Positions 47,580 to 56,576 are shown, numbered from the stretch's first letter. The stretch is DNA of 64,000 bases from Minicystis rosea (GCA_001931535.1 CP016211.1:15019501-15083500); one strand, 5' to 3'. Notes: generated from the letters alone by a model not told the origin. Translations and numbers: made by a program.

Positions 47580-50152
47580 GGACAGGGTTCTACCACGGTC
47601 CCCGGTTCGCTCGCGGTCGCGTTGCGCCGGCGATCGGCGAGCCAGAGCAACGCCGCCGGCAGGACCAGCACCGCCGCGAGCAGGCAGGTCGCTTCGCCGA
47701 CGACGGCCGCGATCCCCAAGCTGCGCACCGCGTGGTTCTGCGAGCCGACGAGCGCGAAGTAGCCGAGCGTCGTGGTCATGCTGCAGAGGATCACGGCGCC
47801 GCCCGTCTTGCGAATGGAGGCGATGACGCCGCCCGTGCCTTCGGTGCGGTAACGCTGCACGATGTTGACGGCGTAGTCGACGCCGATGCCGAACGTGATC
47901 GGCAGCGCGATGAAGTTCAAGAAGTTGAGGCGCATGGGCACGAGCGAGAGGATGCCGCCCATCCAACCCACGCCCACGAGGAGCGCGAAGAGCACCGCCA
48001 CCGCCGCGCGGCTCGCGCGGAAGGCGAGGAGGACGACGAGCACGGTGGCCGCCGCCGAGACGGCCACGGCCTTGGGCACGTCGGCGAGGATCGCGGACCA
48101 CATGTCGGCGTAGATCACGGCGCGCCCCGAGCCGCGCACCACGCTGCCGTCGGGCAGGTGCGTCTCGCGGTACGAGTCGGCCCAGCGCAGGAGGTAGTGC
48201 GCGTCGTCCATGGCCCCGTTGAAGATCGGGCTGATGTACACGATGCGCCCGCGCGTGCCGTCGGTCTCGGTGAACGCGCGCGCGATGCCTTCGGGCAGAT
48301 CGGCGATACCGAACGGCCGCAGATCGTCGGGCGGGAGATAGGTCGCGATCTGCTTTCGGAGGTCGTCGGACACGAGGCCGCGCTTCTCCGCGCGCACGAG
48401 CTTGTCCTTGATCTCGAGGAGGATCGGGATCTTCGCCGCTTGATCGGCGGGCACGAAATCACCGAGCGAGTGCACGCCGGCGAAGGGCTTCTCGTTCGCG
48501 GGGGCGCGATCGCGCCGGGCCTCGAGCTCGTGACGGAGCGGCGCGATCTGGGCCGGATCGTCGACGAGGATGGCCATCCCGTTCTGCGCGAGGTGCCCGG
48601 TGATCGACTCCGCGAGCTTGTTGAGGCGCACCTCTTCGGCGCGCGCGTGCATCTCGGTGCGCAGGTTCTTGACGTCGTACTCCATCGGATCGGCGTGCGC
48701 GTACCGCGCGGTGACGGCGAACCCGAGCACGGCCAGCGCGACGCCGGTGACGGCCACGACGCGCGGGAAGCGCACCACCAGCGCGGCGAACGGCTCCGAG
48801 AATGGCACCATCCCCTGGCCTCGGGCGCGGATGCGCGCGAAGAGGCCCACGCGGTTCTGCGTGAGCGGCAGGACGCGATCCATGGCGGCGAGGATCGCGG
48901 GCAGCGTCCAGTAGGTGGCGATCCAGCAGAGGATCATGCCGAGCCCGCCGATGAAGCCGAAGTCGCGGAAGCCGCGGAACTCGGTGGTGGCGAGCGATCC
49001 GTACGCCGCGGCCGCCGCGGCCGCCGCGGTGAGCGTGCCGCGCCAGGTCTCGCGGTGGGCGGTGCGCACGGCGTCCGCGAGATCCGCGCCGTGGCTGCGC
49101 GCCTCCACGTAGCGGGTCATGAACAGGATGGCGAAGTTGATCCCGTTGCCGGCGACGATCGAGAAGAGGAAGCCGGTCGCCATGTTGAGCCGGCCGACCG
49201 CGAGCTGCGTCATGCCGAACGTCCACGCGAGGCCCACGCCGATGGTGGCGAGCATCGCGACCAGCGTGCGCACCCGCAGATAGAAGGCGAAGACGACGGC
49301 CGCGATGAGCACCGATCCGACCACGCCGACCTCCGTGAGATCGCGATGGATGGCGGCGTACTCGGCGTTGCCGCTCACGAGATCACCGGTGAAGCCCCAG
49401 TGGATCGCCGGATCGAAGCGCTCGAGGTGGGTGCTCTCGACGACCTCGCGCACCCGGCGAATGGCCTCTTGGCCGCGCTCCAGATCGGTGCCCATCACCT
49501 TCGATCGCACCGCGACCACGAGCACGCGTCCGTCTTTGGATTGGTAGTAACCGTCGGGGTAGCGCTCGGCCTGGCCCTCGACGCCGTGGAACAGGGACCG
49601 CACGCGATCAGCGCCGAGCGCAGGCGGCGGCTCGTCGTCGTCGAGGCTCGTTCCCAAGGCCTTGTTGACCTCGTACGCGTAGCGCGCGTCGATGTCGTCG
49701 CGCAGCGACGAAAGCGCGGCCTTGTCGGCGAAGAGCCCGGCCCGCGGCAGCAGGAAGCGGTGCGCCTCGTGCAGCCCGTCCTCGACGCTGCCGACCCATG
49801 GCGGACCGATCTTGCCGATCTCCGTGACGAGCGCGTCGCCCGCGCGGCGCATGGCGTCGGACGTGGTCTCGGGGCCGCCTTCGAGCACCACGAAGAGCGA
49901 GGAGATCCCGGTGGTCCGCTTGGCCACGCGATCGAGCTCCTTCACGCTCGCGCGCTTCTCGGGCAGCAGCGCTTCGAAGCCGGTGGCGACGGTGAGGCGC
50001 GACGCGAGCACGGCCGAGATCGCCGCGAGCACGAGCGCGATGAGCAGCGGGATGACCGGGCGTCGAACCTGCAATGCAGTCAGGCGATCGATGAACGAGA
50101 CGCGCGCATGGGCGCGCCTCTCCGGCTCCGTGCTCCGGGCTCTCCAAGGCAT
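47576..50152 (-). CDS. MMPL/RND-family exporter, 858 aa
   Basis: ATG 50152, with GGAG upstream, starts an RND-superfamily protein with the classic duplicated layout. Helix 1 is at about 30-50 (VIPLLIALVLAAISAVL), followed by a large periplasmic loop (about 50-270), five helices (VVGSVLIAAVVFAFYLRV to ILCWIATYWTLPAILAAM), a helix 7 near 410 (VVAVTGVALAVLGFAV), a second loop and five final helices ending LPAALLWLADRRR. The motifs GNGINFAILFMTRY and FGIGVDYAVNIVQRY contain the proton-relay region. Relatives move hopanoids, lipids or lipid-linked glycans. It is coupled to the GH114-like lipoprotein gene downstream. Confidence 0.9.
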   Translation of the reverse strand: MPWRARSTEPERRAHARVSFIDRLTALQVRRPVIPLLIALVLAAISAVLASRLTVATGFEALLPEKRASVKELDRVAKRTTGISSLFVVLEGGPETTSDAMRRAGDALVTEIGKIGPPWVGSVEDGLHEAHRFLLPRAGLFADKAALSSLRDDIDARYAYEVNKALGTSLDDDEPPPALGADRVRSLFHGVEGQAERYPDGYYQSKDGRVLVVAVRSKVMGTDLERGQEAIRRVREVVESTHLERFDPAIHWGFTGDLVSGNAEYAAIHRDLTEVGVVGSVLIAAVVFAFYLRVRTLVAMLATIGVGLAWTFGMTQLAVGRLNMATGFLFSIVAGNGINFAILFMTRYVEARSHGADLADAVRTAHRETWRGTLTAAAAAAAAYGSLATTEFRGFRDFGFIGGLGMILCWIATYWTLPAILAAMDRVLPLTQNRVGLFARIRARGQGMVPFSEPFAALVVRFPRVVAVTGVALAVLGFAVTARYAHADPMEYDVKNLRTEMHARAEEVRLNKLAESITGHLAQNGMAILVDDPAQIAPLRHELEARRDRAPANEKPFAGVHSLGDFVPADQAAKIPILLEIKDKLVRAEKRGLVSDDLRKQIATYLPPDDLRPFGIADLPEGIARAFTETDGTRGRIVYISPIFNGAMDDAHYLLRWADSYRETHLPDGSVVRGSGRAVIYADMWSAILADVPKAVAVSAAATVLVVLLAFRASRAAVAVLFALLVGVGWMGGILSLVPMRLNFLNFIALPITFGIGVDYAVNIVQRYRTEGTGGVIASIRKTGGAVILCSMTTTLGYFALVGSQNHAVRSLGIAAVVGEATCLLAAVLVLPAALLWLADRRRNATASEPGTVVEPCP

Positions 50153-50369
50153 TCCGTTCGGCTCCCTGCTGTTCTCGAGGTGGCCCCCGAATGTGTCCGC
50201 CCGATGCGCGGAGGCACGCCGGGGCCGGTGATTTCCTCCGGGCTCTCCGCGCTGTCGCCGCGCGTGCGCGATCTCCGCGATCACCCGCGGTCGTCCGCAT
50301 CACCCCATCGCAACGAAATCCAGCGCAAAGGGCGGCGCGCCGACATCGAAGCGCGGCGGAGGTGGTCCG

Positions 50370-51089
50370 ATGCACGGGTTGGTACTCGCAGCCGGAGAGA
50401 GCCGTCGGCTCACCGCGCCGGGCGGAAGGTTGGGGAAGCCGTTCGTCGCCGTCGGTGGACGGACGTTGCTCGGCGGTACGCTCGAAGCGCTGCGCGCGAT
50501 CGGCTGCCTGAGCATCACCTGCCTCGTGCGCGCCGAGCACGCCGAAGCGGCGCGCGCCATCGCGTCCTGGGCCGGCTGCTCGCAGGCCCGCGTCGTCGCG
50601 TGCGTGACGCCGTCGTCGCTGCACACGCTCGCGGTCGGTCTGGGCGCCGTCCCCGAAGGCCCCGTGCTCGCCATGGCCGTCGACGTGGTGATGCCGCGCG
50701 CCGACTTCCACGCCCTGAGCGCACGCATCGAGGCCGATCTGGCGACCGGCGCCGACTTCGCCGTCGCGGTCACGCCCCGGACCGACGACGATCTCCCCAC
50801 CTACGTGGCCTACGACGCGGGACGCCGCGTGGTGCGCGTGAGCGACGATCGGATCGAGCCGGCGCAGATCGTCGCGGGCATCTACGGCCTCGGCCCGCGG
50901 GCGCGGACGCTGGCGCGCGCGGTCGTCGATCGCGGGCAGAGCCGCGTGCGCTCGCTGCTCGCGAGCTGCGTGAAGGAAGGCCTCGTCGTGCGCGCCATCG
51001 AGACCCCGCGCATCGTCGACGTCGATCGCCCCATCGACGTCACCGTCGCCGACGCCTGGCTGCGCGGCCTCGGCGAAGCCGCTCCTTGA
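50370..51089 (+). CDS. Nucleotidyltransferase-fold protein (GT-A, MobA/sugar-NTP-transferase-like)
   Basis: GGAGG precedes ATG 50370. The 239-residue product opens with the NTP-binding loop HGLVLAAGESRRL...GRLGKPFVAVGGRTLLGG. It has a metal-binding-like AMAVDVVMP (DxD-equivalent) and ends with DVDRPIDVTVADAWL, as in MobA/IspD-like transferases. It probably transfers a nucleotide to a sugar or cofactor phosphate; the substrate is unknown. It is the first plus-strand gene before the two-component pair but is separated from it by 181 bases. Confidence 0.8.
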   Translation: MHGLVLAAGESRRLTAPGGRLGKPFVAVGGRTLLGGTLEALRAIGCLSITCLVRAEHAEAARAIASWAGCSQARVVACVTPSSLHTLAVGLGAVPEGPVLAMAVDVVMPRADFHALSARIEADLATGADFAVAVTPRTDDDLPTYVAYDAGRRVVRVSDDRIEPAQIVAGIYGLGPRARTLARAVVDRGQSRVRSLLASCVKEGLVVRAIETPRIVDVDRPIDVTVADAWLRGLGEAAP

Positions 51090-51149
51090 GAGACGAGGGC
51101 GAGCCCCTGCTCGGCGCGCCTCGCCGAAAGGGCCGGCGCGAGCGGAATG

Positions 51150-51161
51150 TACCAATTGGTA
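51150..51161. promoter_or_regulatory. Palindrome TACCAATTGGTA upstream of the response regulator
   Basis: This perfect 12-bp AT-rich palindrome, extended on one side to GGTAAC, stands out in GC-rich DNA 110 bases before the regulator ATG. It could be an autoregulatory operator of the two-component system. TTGACC a few bases further may be a -35 element. Confidence 0.45.
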
Positions 51162-51270
51162 ACGTCTGTTGACCCTTCGCCCGGCGTGGAGCGACGCTCG
51201 ACCCATCGGGCCTCGGTCGCCGCTGCTGATGTGCGGCGCGGCGCGGCGGCCCGATCTCCGCGCGGGGCCC

Positions 51271-51960
51271 ATGTCACAGCAAAGCATCCTGATCATCGAG
51301 GACGACCAGGCGCTCGCCGCGATGATCGCCGACTTCCTCGCGCAACAAGGCTACCTCGTGGCGACCGACGCCCGCGGTGATCGCGCCGTCGCGCGCATCC
51401 TCGCCGAGCGGCCCAGCCTCGTGGTGCTCGATCTGATGCTCCCCGGCCGGGACGGGCTCTCGGTCTGTCGCGAGGTGCGCGACGGCTATCCCGGTCCCAT
51501 CCTGATGTTGACCGCGCGCGGTGCCGAGGTCGACGAGGTGGTGGGCCTCGAGATCGGCGCCGACGACTACCTCGCCAAGCCGGTCCGTCCCCGCGTCTTG
51601 CTCGCCCGCATACGCGCTCTCTTGCGCCGCCCCAGCGGCGCCCCCTCGGCCCGGAGAGAGAGCCTCACCATCGGTGCGCTGACCGTCGACGCCTCCACCC
51701 GCGAGGCGCGCATGCGCGGCGTCGCCGTACCGCTCACGTCGGGCGAGTTCGATCTGCTCTTCTACCTCGCCTCTCACGCCGGCCAGGTGATGAGCCGCGC
51801 CGTCCTCTACCAGGAGCTTCGCGGCGTGCACCCCGACGACTTCGATCGATCCATCGATCTCATGGTCTCGCGCCTCCGTCACAAGCTCCAGGAGACCGCG
51901 AGCCAAGGGGAGATCATCAAGACGGTCCGCGGCGTCGGCTACCTCTACGTGACCAAGTGA
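51271..51960 (+). CDS. OmpR-family response regulator (RstA-like)
   Basis: ATG 51271 (MSQQSILIIE) gives 229 residues: a receiver domain with D54 in VVLDLMLPGRDG, MLTARGAEVDEVVGLEIGAD and AKPV, then a winged-helix DNA-binding domain (LTSGEFDLLFYLASHAGQVM, then SRLRHKL and VRGVGYLYV). The receiver is reminiscent of E. coli RstA. Only 6 bases separate it from the sensor kinase gene downstream, so they form an operon. Confidence 0.92.
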   Translation: MSQQSILIIEDDQALAAMIADFLAQQGYLVATDARGDRAVARILAERPSLVVLDLMLPGRDGLSVCREVRDGYPGPILMLTARGAEVDEVVGLEIGADDYLAKPVRPRVLLARIRALLRRPSGAPSARRESLTIGALTVDASTREARMRGVAVPLTSGEFDLLFYLASHAGQVMSRAVLYQELRGVHPDDFDRSIDLMVSRLRHKLQETASQGEIIKTVRGVGYLYVTK

Positions 51961-51966
51961 GACACG

Positions 51967-53292
51967 ATGGACAGGCTCTTTCTTCGCGTCTACGCGAACC
52001 TCTTCGTCACCCTGCTCCTCGGCGGCCTCGTGGCTCGCGTGCTCATCGCGCCGCGTGTCGACGCGCAGGTCGGTCGCAACATCGAGGACACCCTCTCGGG
52101 CCCCATCTCGGTGACGGTCGAGCTGCTCGCGGCCACGCATCGATCGCACGGCGACATGAACGCGATCCTCGCGCGCGCCGTACCGCACAGCGGCGTCCCC
52201 ATCGCGCTGGTCCCGCGCAGCAGCTTGAGCCTCTCGGCAGGTGACTCCTCGCGCCTCGATCGAGGAGAGATGCTGCGGACGCACAAACCGTTCGACGCGG
52301 TCGTCTTCGCGGCCGTCGCTGGGACGGATGAAGTGCTCCGGATCGGGCCGATCAACAGCGTCCATCCGATGGGTGGTCTCCGGGGCACGGCGTTCGTCCT
52401 GCTCTTCGCGGCGGCCTTGTCGCTCGGCGTGCACGCGCTGCTGCGCCCCATTCGCCGGCGCCTCGACAGCCTCGCGCGCTCGGCCCGCGCACTCGGCCGC
52501 GGTGAGCTCGCGACCCGCGCGGAGATTGGCGCGGACGACGAGATTGGCACCGTCGCCTCGGCGTTCAACGGCATGGCGGGCGAGATCCAGCGCCTCGTCG
52601 CCGCGCAGGAGGAGCTCCTGCACATGACGTCGCACGAGCTCCGCACCCCGATTCAGCGCCTCTATTTCACCCTCGAGCGCCTGCGGGACGCGGGCTCCGC
52701 CGAGGAGCGCGGACGCAGCTTGGCGCGGATGGATCGCGATCTCGCCGAGGTCGACGGCCTGATCGAAGAGCTCCTCACCTATGTGCGGCTCAAGGAGCCG
52801 CGCGCCCACGCCCGCGCCACGATCGACCTCCGCCGGCTGGTCAGCGAGCTCTGCGAGACGCTCTCCGACATGGCCTCTCAGGTCACGCTCGCGCCTCCCG
52901 TAGCGGAGGAGGCTCCGCTCTTCGTGGTGATCGACGCGCGCTTGATCCGGCGCGCGATCTCGAACCTCATCGTCAACGCCCAGCGCCACGCCCGCGCCCG
53001 CGTCGAGATCACGCTGGTAGAGGAGGATCAGGGGATCCGCGTTCACGTCGACGACGACGGCCCCGGCGTCCCCGCGGCCGATCGCGAGCGCATCTTCGAG
53101 CCCTTCCTGCGCCTCGACGACGATCGCACCCAGAGCAGTCAGGGCTTCGGGTTGGGCCTCGCCATCGTCCGTCGGATCGCCGAGGTCCATGGTGGCAGCG
53201 TGTCCGTGCTCGCGTCACCGCTCGGCGGCGCGCGGTTCCGGCTGTCGCTTCCCGCCGATCAGCGCCGCGCGGCCTCGTGCTCGCCCAGGTAG
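51967..53292 (+). CDS. Sensor histidine kinase (RstB-like)
   Basis: The 441-residue inner-membrane kinase has TM1 (LFVTLLLGGLVARVLIA, about 11-28), a roughly 110-residue periplasmic sensor, TM2 (TAFVLLFAAALSLGV, about 141-155), HAMP (155-210), HisKA with H223 in MTSHELRTPIQ, and an HATPase domain (NLIVNAQRHA, DDDGPGV, GFGLGLAIV). It phosphorylates the upstream regulator. Its 3' end overlaps the convergent glycosyltransferase gene by 34 bases. Confidence 0.92.
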   Translation: MDRLFLRVYANLFVTLLLGGLVARVLIAPRVDAQVGRNIEDTLSGPISVTVELLAATHRSHGDMNAILARAVPHSGVPIALVPRSSLSLSAGDSSRLDRGEMLRTHKPFDAVVFAAVAGTDEVLRIGPINSVHPMGGLRGTAFVLLFAAALSLGVHALLRPIRRRLDSLARSARALGRGELATRAEIGADDEIGTVASAFNGMAGEIQRLVAAQEELLHMTSHELRTPIQRLYFTLERLRDAGSAEERGRSLARMDRDLAEVDGLIEELLTYVRLKEPRAHARATIDLRRLVSELCETLSDMASQVTLAPPVAEEAPLFVVIDARLIRRAISNLIVNAQRHARARVEITLVEEDQGIRVHVDDDGPGVPAADRERIFEPFLRLDDDRTQSSQGFGLGLAIVRRIAEVHGGSVSVLASPLGGARFRLSLPADQRRAASCSPR

Positions 53293-54473
53293 GCATGCCA
53301 CCCGGCCGCGATCCGATCCCATCGGTACGCATCTTGGTGAGCGACTTCGTATGCGGCGAGCGCCATGCGCTCCCGATGGGGAGCGTCGTGGTAGAGGCGC
53401 GAGAGCGCGTCGGCGACGTCGCGCGCCTCGACCTCGCCGCCCTGGAGCAGGCCCGAGAGGGTGAGCGTTCGGCGGACGGGGAGCACCTCGGCGGCGCTCG
53501 ACCAGAGCTCTCCGCAGGCGCTGTGCGCAGGGACGATCTGGGCCGCGCCCGTGGCCGCATGCTCGAAGCTGGGCAGCCCCCAGCCTTCGCCGGTGGACGT
53601 GTTCACGCCGACGTCGGCGGCGTTGTAGAGGAGGTTCAAGCGCTCGGTGGACACGCCCGCGGCCGGGCTCGGGACGACCAGCCGATCCGCGATGTCGAGG
53701 GTGCGCGCGAGGCTCTTCACGTCCACCCCGGTTCGGTCGTCTCCCCACGGCAGGAACAGCAGGACGTCGGAAGGCTTGCCCGCCGCGAACGAGGCGAATC
53801 CGCGGACCGTGAGATCGAGCCTCTTGCGTGCGTGGTTGCGATTGACGTTGAGCGTCCAGAACCCGGACCATCGCTCCGGGCGATCCGGAAAGAGCGCTCG
53901 ACGCGCCGCCAGACGGCGCGCGGAGGCGTCCTCGAGCGAGCCGCCCCACGGCTGGAAGTCATCGCCATCCATGCCGTGGGGCAGCACCATCATGCGATCG
54001 AACGGCGTGCGCCCGGCGAGGTCCGTGCCTTCGACGCAGGCGCGAATGGCCCGGGCCGCGAAGCGCGTGGGGACCACCAGGCCATCGAGCACCGCGAGCT
54101 CCGTCGCCACCCACGTTTGCAGGATCTCGCCGTCCACCGGGCAATAGGCGATGACGCGTGCGCCGGTGTCGCCGATCGCGCGCCGCAGCCGCGGCACGTA
54201 CCAAGGATCGTGATACAGCACCACCGTGTCGGGTCGCAGCGCGGCGACGAGCCTGGGCAGCTCGCGCTCCGCGAGCATGTCCCAATCACGAGGGTTGCCG
54301 TGAAGCACGTACCCTCCGTCCCGGCGCCCCGGGCACGCGGCGCTCCCGGGGAAGACGTCGATGCCGAGCGCATGCACCTCGCGGTGCGCGGCGAGCCGGC
54401 CGGCGAGGGCGTGAAGGACGCGCGCCATGCCGGTCGGCTGCGCCGCCTGTCCAACGAGGAGCGTGCGCGGCAT
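53259..54473 (-). CDS. GT4-type glycosyltransferase, third gene of the MACPF cassette
   Basis: ATG 54473 (MPRTLLVGQAAQPTGMARVL) has AGGTGA upstream and lies only four bases after the MACPF stop. The 404-residue product shows a GT-B fold. The N-domain has VLYHDPWYVPRLRRAI and VIAYCPVDGEILQTWV; FWTLNVNRNHARKRLDLTVR starts the donor-binding half. The family E-x7-E motif is in GEGWGLPSFEHA. Retaining GT4 enzymes transfer sugars from nucleotide donors. Tight linkage suggests it modifies a cassette product or acts in the same pathway, but this is inferred only from gene order. Confidence 0.85.
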   Translation of the reverse strand: MPRTLLVGQAAQPTGMARVLHALAGRLAAHREVHALGIDVFPGSAACPGRRDGGYVLHGNPRDWDMLAERELPRLVAALRPDTVVLYHDPWYVPRLRRAIGDTGARVIAYCPVDGEILQTWVATELAVLDGLVVPTRFAARAIRACVEGTDLAGRTPFDRMMVLPHGMDGDDFQPWGGSLEDASARRLAARRALFPDRPERWSGFWTLNVNRNHARKRLDLTVRGFASFAAGKPSDVLLFLPWGDDRTGVDVKSLARTLDIADRLVVPSPAAGVSTERLNLLYNAADVGVNTSTGEGWGLPSFEHAATGAAQIVPAHSACGELWSSAAEVLPVRRTLTLSGLLQGGEVEARDVADALSRLYHDAPHRERMALAAYEVAHQDAYRWDRIAAGWHAYLGEHEAARR

Positions 54474-54477
54474 CGGA

Positions 54478-56061
54478 TCACCTGCGCGCGTCGCGGCTCC
54501 AGCGCGCGATCGAAGCGAAGGCGTCCTTGCCGCCGACATCGAGCGAGGAGTCGGCGTACAGGAGGAGCAGCGAGGAGATGTCGAGCGACGACTCGGACGC
54601 GTGCCCGATCCAGTCCGTGGCCACGGCGAAGCTCTCCAACGCGCCGCCGGGCAGCAGGCCCTGCTTGCCGATGACCACGTACGACGCGAGGCCCGCCGTG
54701 CTGGTGTAGCCGACGTACTGCTTCCACCCGTTCATCGCCGCGCCGCACGTGGACAGCCACTCGCAGAACGCAGCCGTCGGGTAGTTGCGGACGTCGATGC
54801 CGAAGCCCGACAGGATGCAGATGTATCCGCTCTCCTTGACCCGACCCACGTCGGTCATGATGGCGTCGTACATCTTCAGCGAGGCATCGTGTGAGCTCCA
54901 GTCTTGGTAGTACGTCCAGCTCAGGATGGGCTCGAGCGTGTCCGCGTGGAGGAGCGCGACCTGATGTCCGCCGATCGGCGCCACGACACCGCCGGCCGAG
55001 AACGGCGGCGGCGGCACCTCCTCCGGGATCGGCCGGACGCTCGTCCCCTCCACGATGACGCTCGACGACGTGGTGAAGTTACCGCCGCCGGGCCCCGTCT
55101 TGGGCGTGTAGAGCGCGCGCGACGTGACCACGATGGCGCCGTTCAAGTACACGTCGAGCGCCTGCTTCACGGCGGCCGCCTTGTCGCCCGAGAACAGGTA
55201 ATCGAGCGACCGGAGCCCGAAGCCGATCACCGCCGGGTTCTTCATCACGGCCGACGTCCAGCTCGTGAAGGTGGTCGCGTACGAGTCTCCGTATTGCGGC
55301 GTGAGGGAGTTGAGGAGACTGCTGTCCCCACCGACGGCGGCGATCTTGACCGATCGGCTGTTCGTCCACTCCTCGCCGAGCTGGCTCCAATCCGCGGATG
55401 CCTGGGCCGACGCCGAGACGAAGAGCGCTTTGTACTCCAGCGAGACATTGGCCTGCACCTTCATCTCGTCCGAGGAATAGGACTGTTCGACGCCGAGGTA
55501 GTAGTCGAGCGCTCCGCCGACGGTCACCTGATTCACGTAGTGTGTCCCGAACTTGCGAAACACGGTGAAGAAGAGCTCTCGGTTTTCTTCGGTGTACGCC
55601 GAGGGCAGGGCCTCGACGTCGGGATCGTTGATGAAGCTCTTGCTCACCCAAGCGGAGGAGTGATCGGCGAGGCTGAGATTCCAGCCCGTGTAATCCATGT
55701 CGTAGAGCGCGTAATAATAGCTCTTGTCCGTCTTGAAGGTCGTCGAATACGCGAAGTCGAATTGGGCGCTGAACGCCCCGTAGGACCCTTTGATCTTCGC
55801 CTTCGTCGCGAAGCTCTCCTGGAACTGCTGGCGCGTCGAGAACACCTCCGCTGCGCCCGTCGTCGAGGTGTTGGGGAGCACGGAAGTGTTGTCGGGCACG
55901 TAGTAGGTGATCCCCGTCGGCTCGTAGGTCCAGGTCGAGGCCTGGGTCGTTTGGTGCGTGAAGATCTGTTGGGTCAGCGAGGAGACATCGTAGTTGCCCA
56001 GCGCGTTGAAACCGTACCCGAGCGCGCTCGCGCCCGGGATTTCGCTCGTCATGGTCTTCAT
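54478..56061 (-). CDS. MACPF/perforin-domain pore-forming protein with ILEI-like C-terminal domain
   Basis: ATG 56061 (AAGGGA upstream) gives 527 residues with no signal peptide. Residues about 5-310 form a MACPF domain, identified by the signature ELFFTVFRKFGTHYVNQVTV at 162-181, the central Gly pair at 182-183 and amphipathic stretches that could become transmembrane hairpins (about 95-125 and 200-235). A Pro-rich linker (345-354) joins a C-terminal domain (about 363-475): HQVALLHADTLEPILSW ... SGYICILSGFGIDV ... YVVIGKQGLLPGGALE. This resembles the ILEI/FAM3 fold by pattern, a tentative match. MACPF proteins oligomerise into membrane pores. Bacterial MACPFs are few and rarely characterised. 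Confidence 0.8.
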   Translation of the reverse strand: MKTMTSEIPGASALGYGFNALGNYDVSSLTQQIFTHQTTQASTWTYEPTGITYYVPDNTSVLPNTSTTGAAEVFSTRQQFQESFATKAKIKGSYGAFSAQFDFAYSTTFKTDKSYYYALYDMDYTGWNLSLADHSSAWVSKSFINDPDVEALPSAYTEENRELFFTVFRKFGTHYVNQVTVGGALDYYLGVEQSYSSDEMKVQANVSLEYKALFVSASAQASADWSQLGEEWTNSRSVKIAAVGGDSSLLNSLTPQYGDSYATTFTSWTSAVMKNPAVIGFGLRSLDYLFSGDKAAAVKQALDVYLNGAIVVTSRALYTPKTGPGGGNFTTSSSVIVEGTSVRPIPEEVPPPPFSAGGVVAPIGGHQVALLHADTLEPILSWTYYQDWSSHDASLKMYDAIMTDVGRVKESGYICILSGFGIDVRNYPTAAFCEWLSTCGAAMNGWKQYVGYTSTAGLASYVVIGKQGLLPGGALESFAVATDWIGHASESSLDISSLLLLYADSSLDVGGKDAFASIARWSRDARR

Positions 56062-56111
56062 GGTGCGTCCCTTTCGTCGCGTGTTGGATCTGGCCTTTGT
56101 CGCCGGCGCTC

Positions 56112-56576
56112 TCACCGGCGCGCCGGCGCCGCGCCGGGAAAGGCGTCAGGCGCGTTCTCGAGGACGTCGCTCTTGTCGTGACTCGAGCTCTCCCGGCAAG
56201 CGAGCCAGTAAACGGTGCAGTCCGTATACTCCCGGAGGATCTGGCTCAAGCGCAGCGGTTTGCTCGCCGTGTACTGGCTCAGGGATTGCCGCAGTGTCGT
56301 GCTGCCGACATCGTAGATGCCACAGGCCTTCGCGAACTCTTTGGCGTACCAGCAGGAGTAATCATACGTGGACGCGCCGGCTGCGACCGTCTCGACGATC
56401 TCCGCCGTCTCCACCGTCCCGCGCTGGAGCTGAGACAGGATCCGGTATCCCGCCTGATTGGACAGCATCCCGCCGTCACGTACGTAGAAAACCACGCTGC
56501 TCCCCGTGGGAATCCGGCAGGTCTGGGTCTCGTCCGACCAGCGTCCCCCGTGCGCCGAAATGATGATGTCAGGCAT
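56112..56576 (-). CDS. Stv-like small protein with HG...AC layout, first gene of the MACPF cassette
   Basis: ATG 56576 has GAGAGG 6 bases upstream. The 154-residue soluble protein starts with a strand ending in His-Gly (PDIIISAHGGRW, H9). It has IPTGSSVVFYVRDGGML, a helical middle (DYSCWYAKEFAKACGIYD) and a late strand ending in Cys (TDCTVYWLACRES, C127). The pattern resembles the putative-adhesin Stv domain. The hydrophobic-strand/HG and hydrophobic-strand/AC arrangement also mimics the dyad of clan CD cysteine peptidases (caspase-like). Neither assignment can be settled by eye. It precedes the MACPF gene by 50 bases on the same strand. Confidence 0.65.
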   Translation of the reverse strand: MPDIIISAHGGRWSDETQTCRIPTGSSVVFYVRDGGMLSNQAGYRILSQLQRGTVETAEIVETVAAGASTYDYSCWYAKEFAKACGIYDVGSTTLRQSLSQYTASKPLRLSQILREYTDCTVYWLACRESSSHDKSDVLENAPDAFPGAAPARR

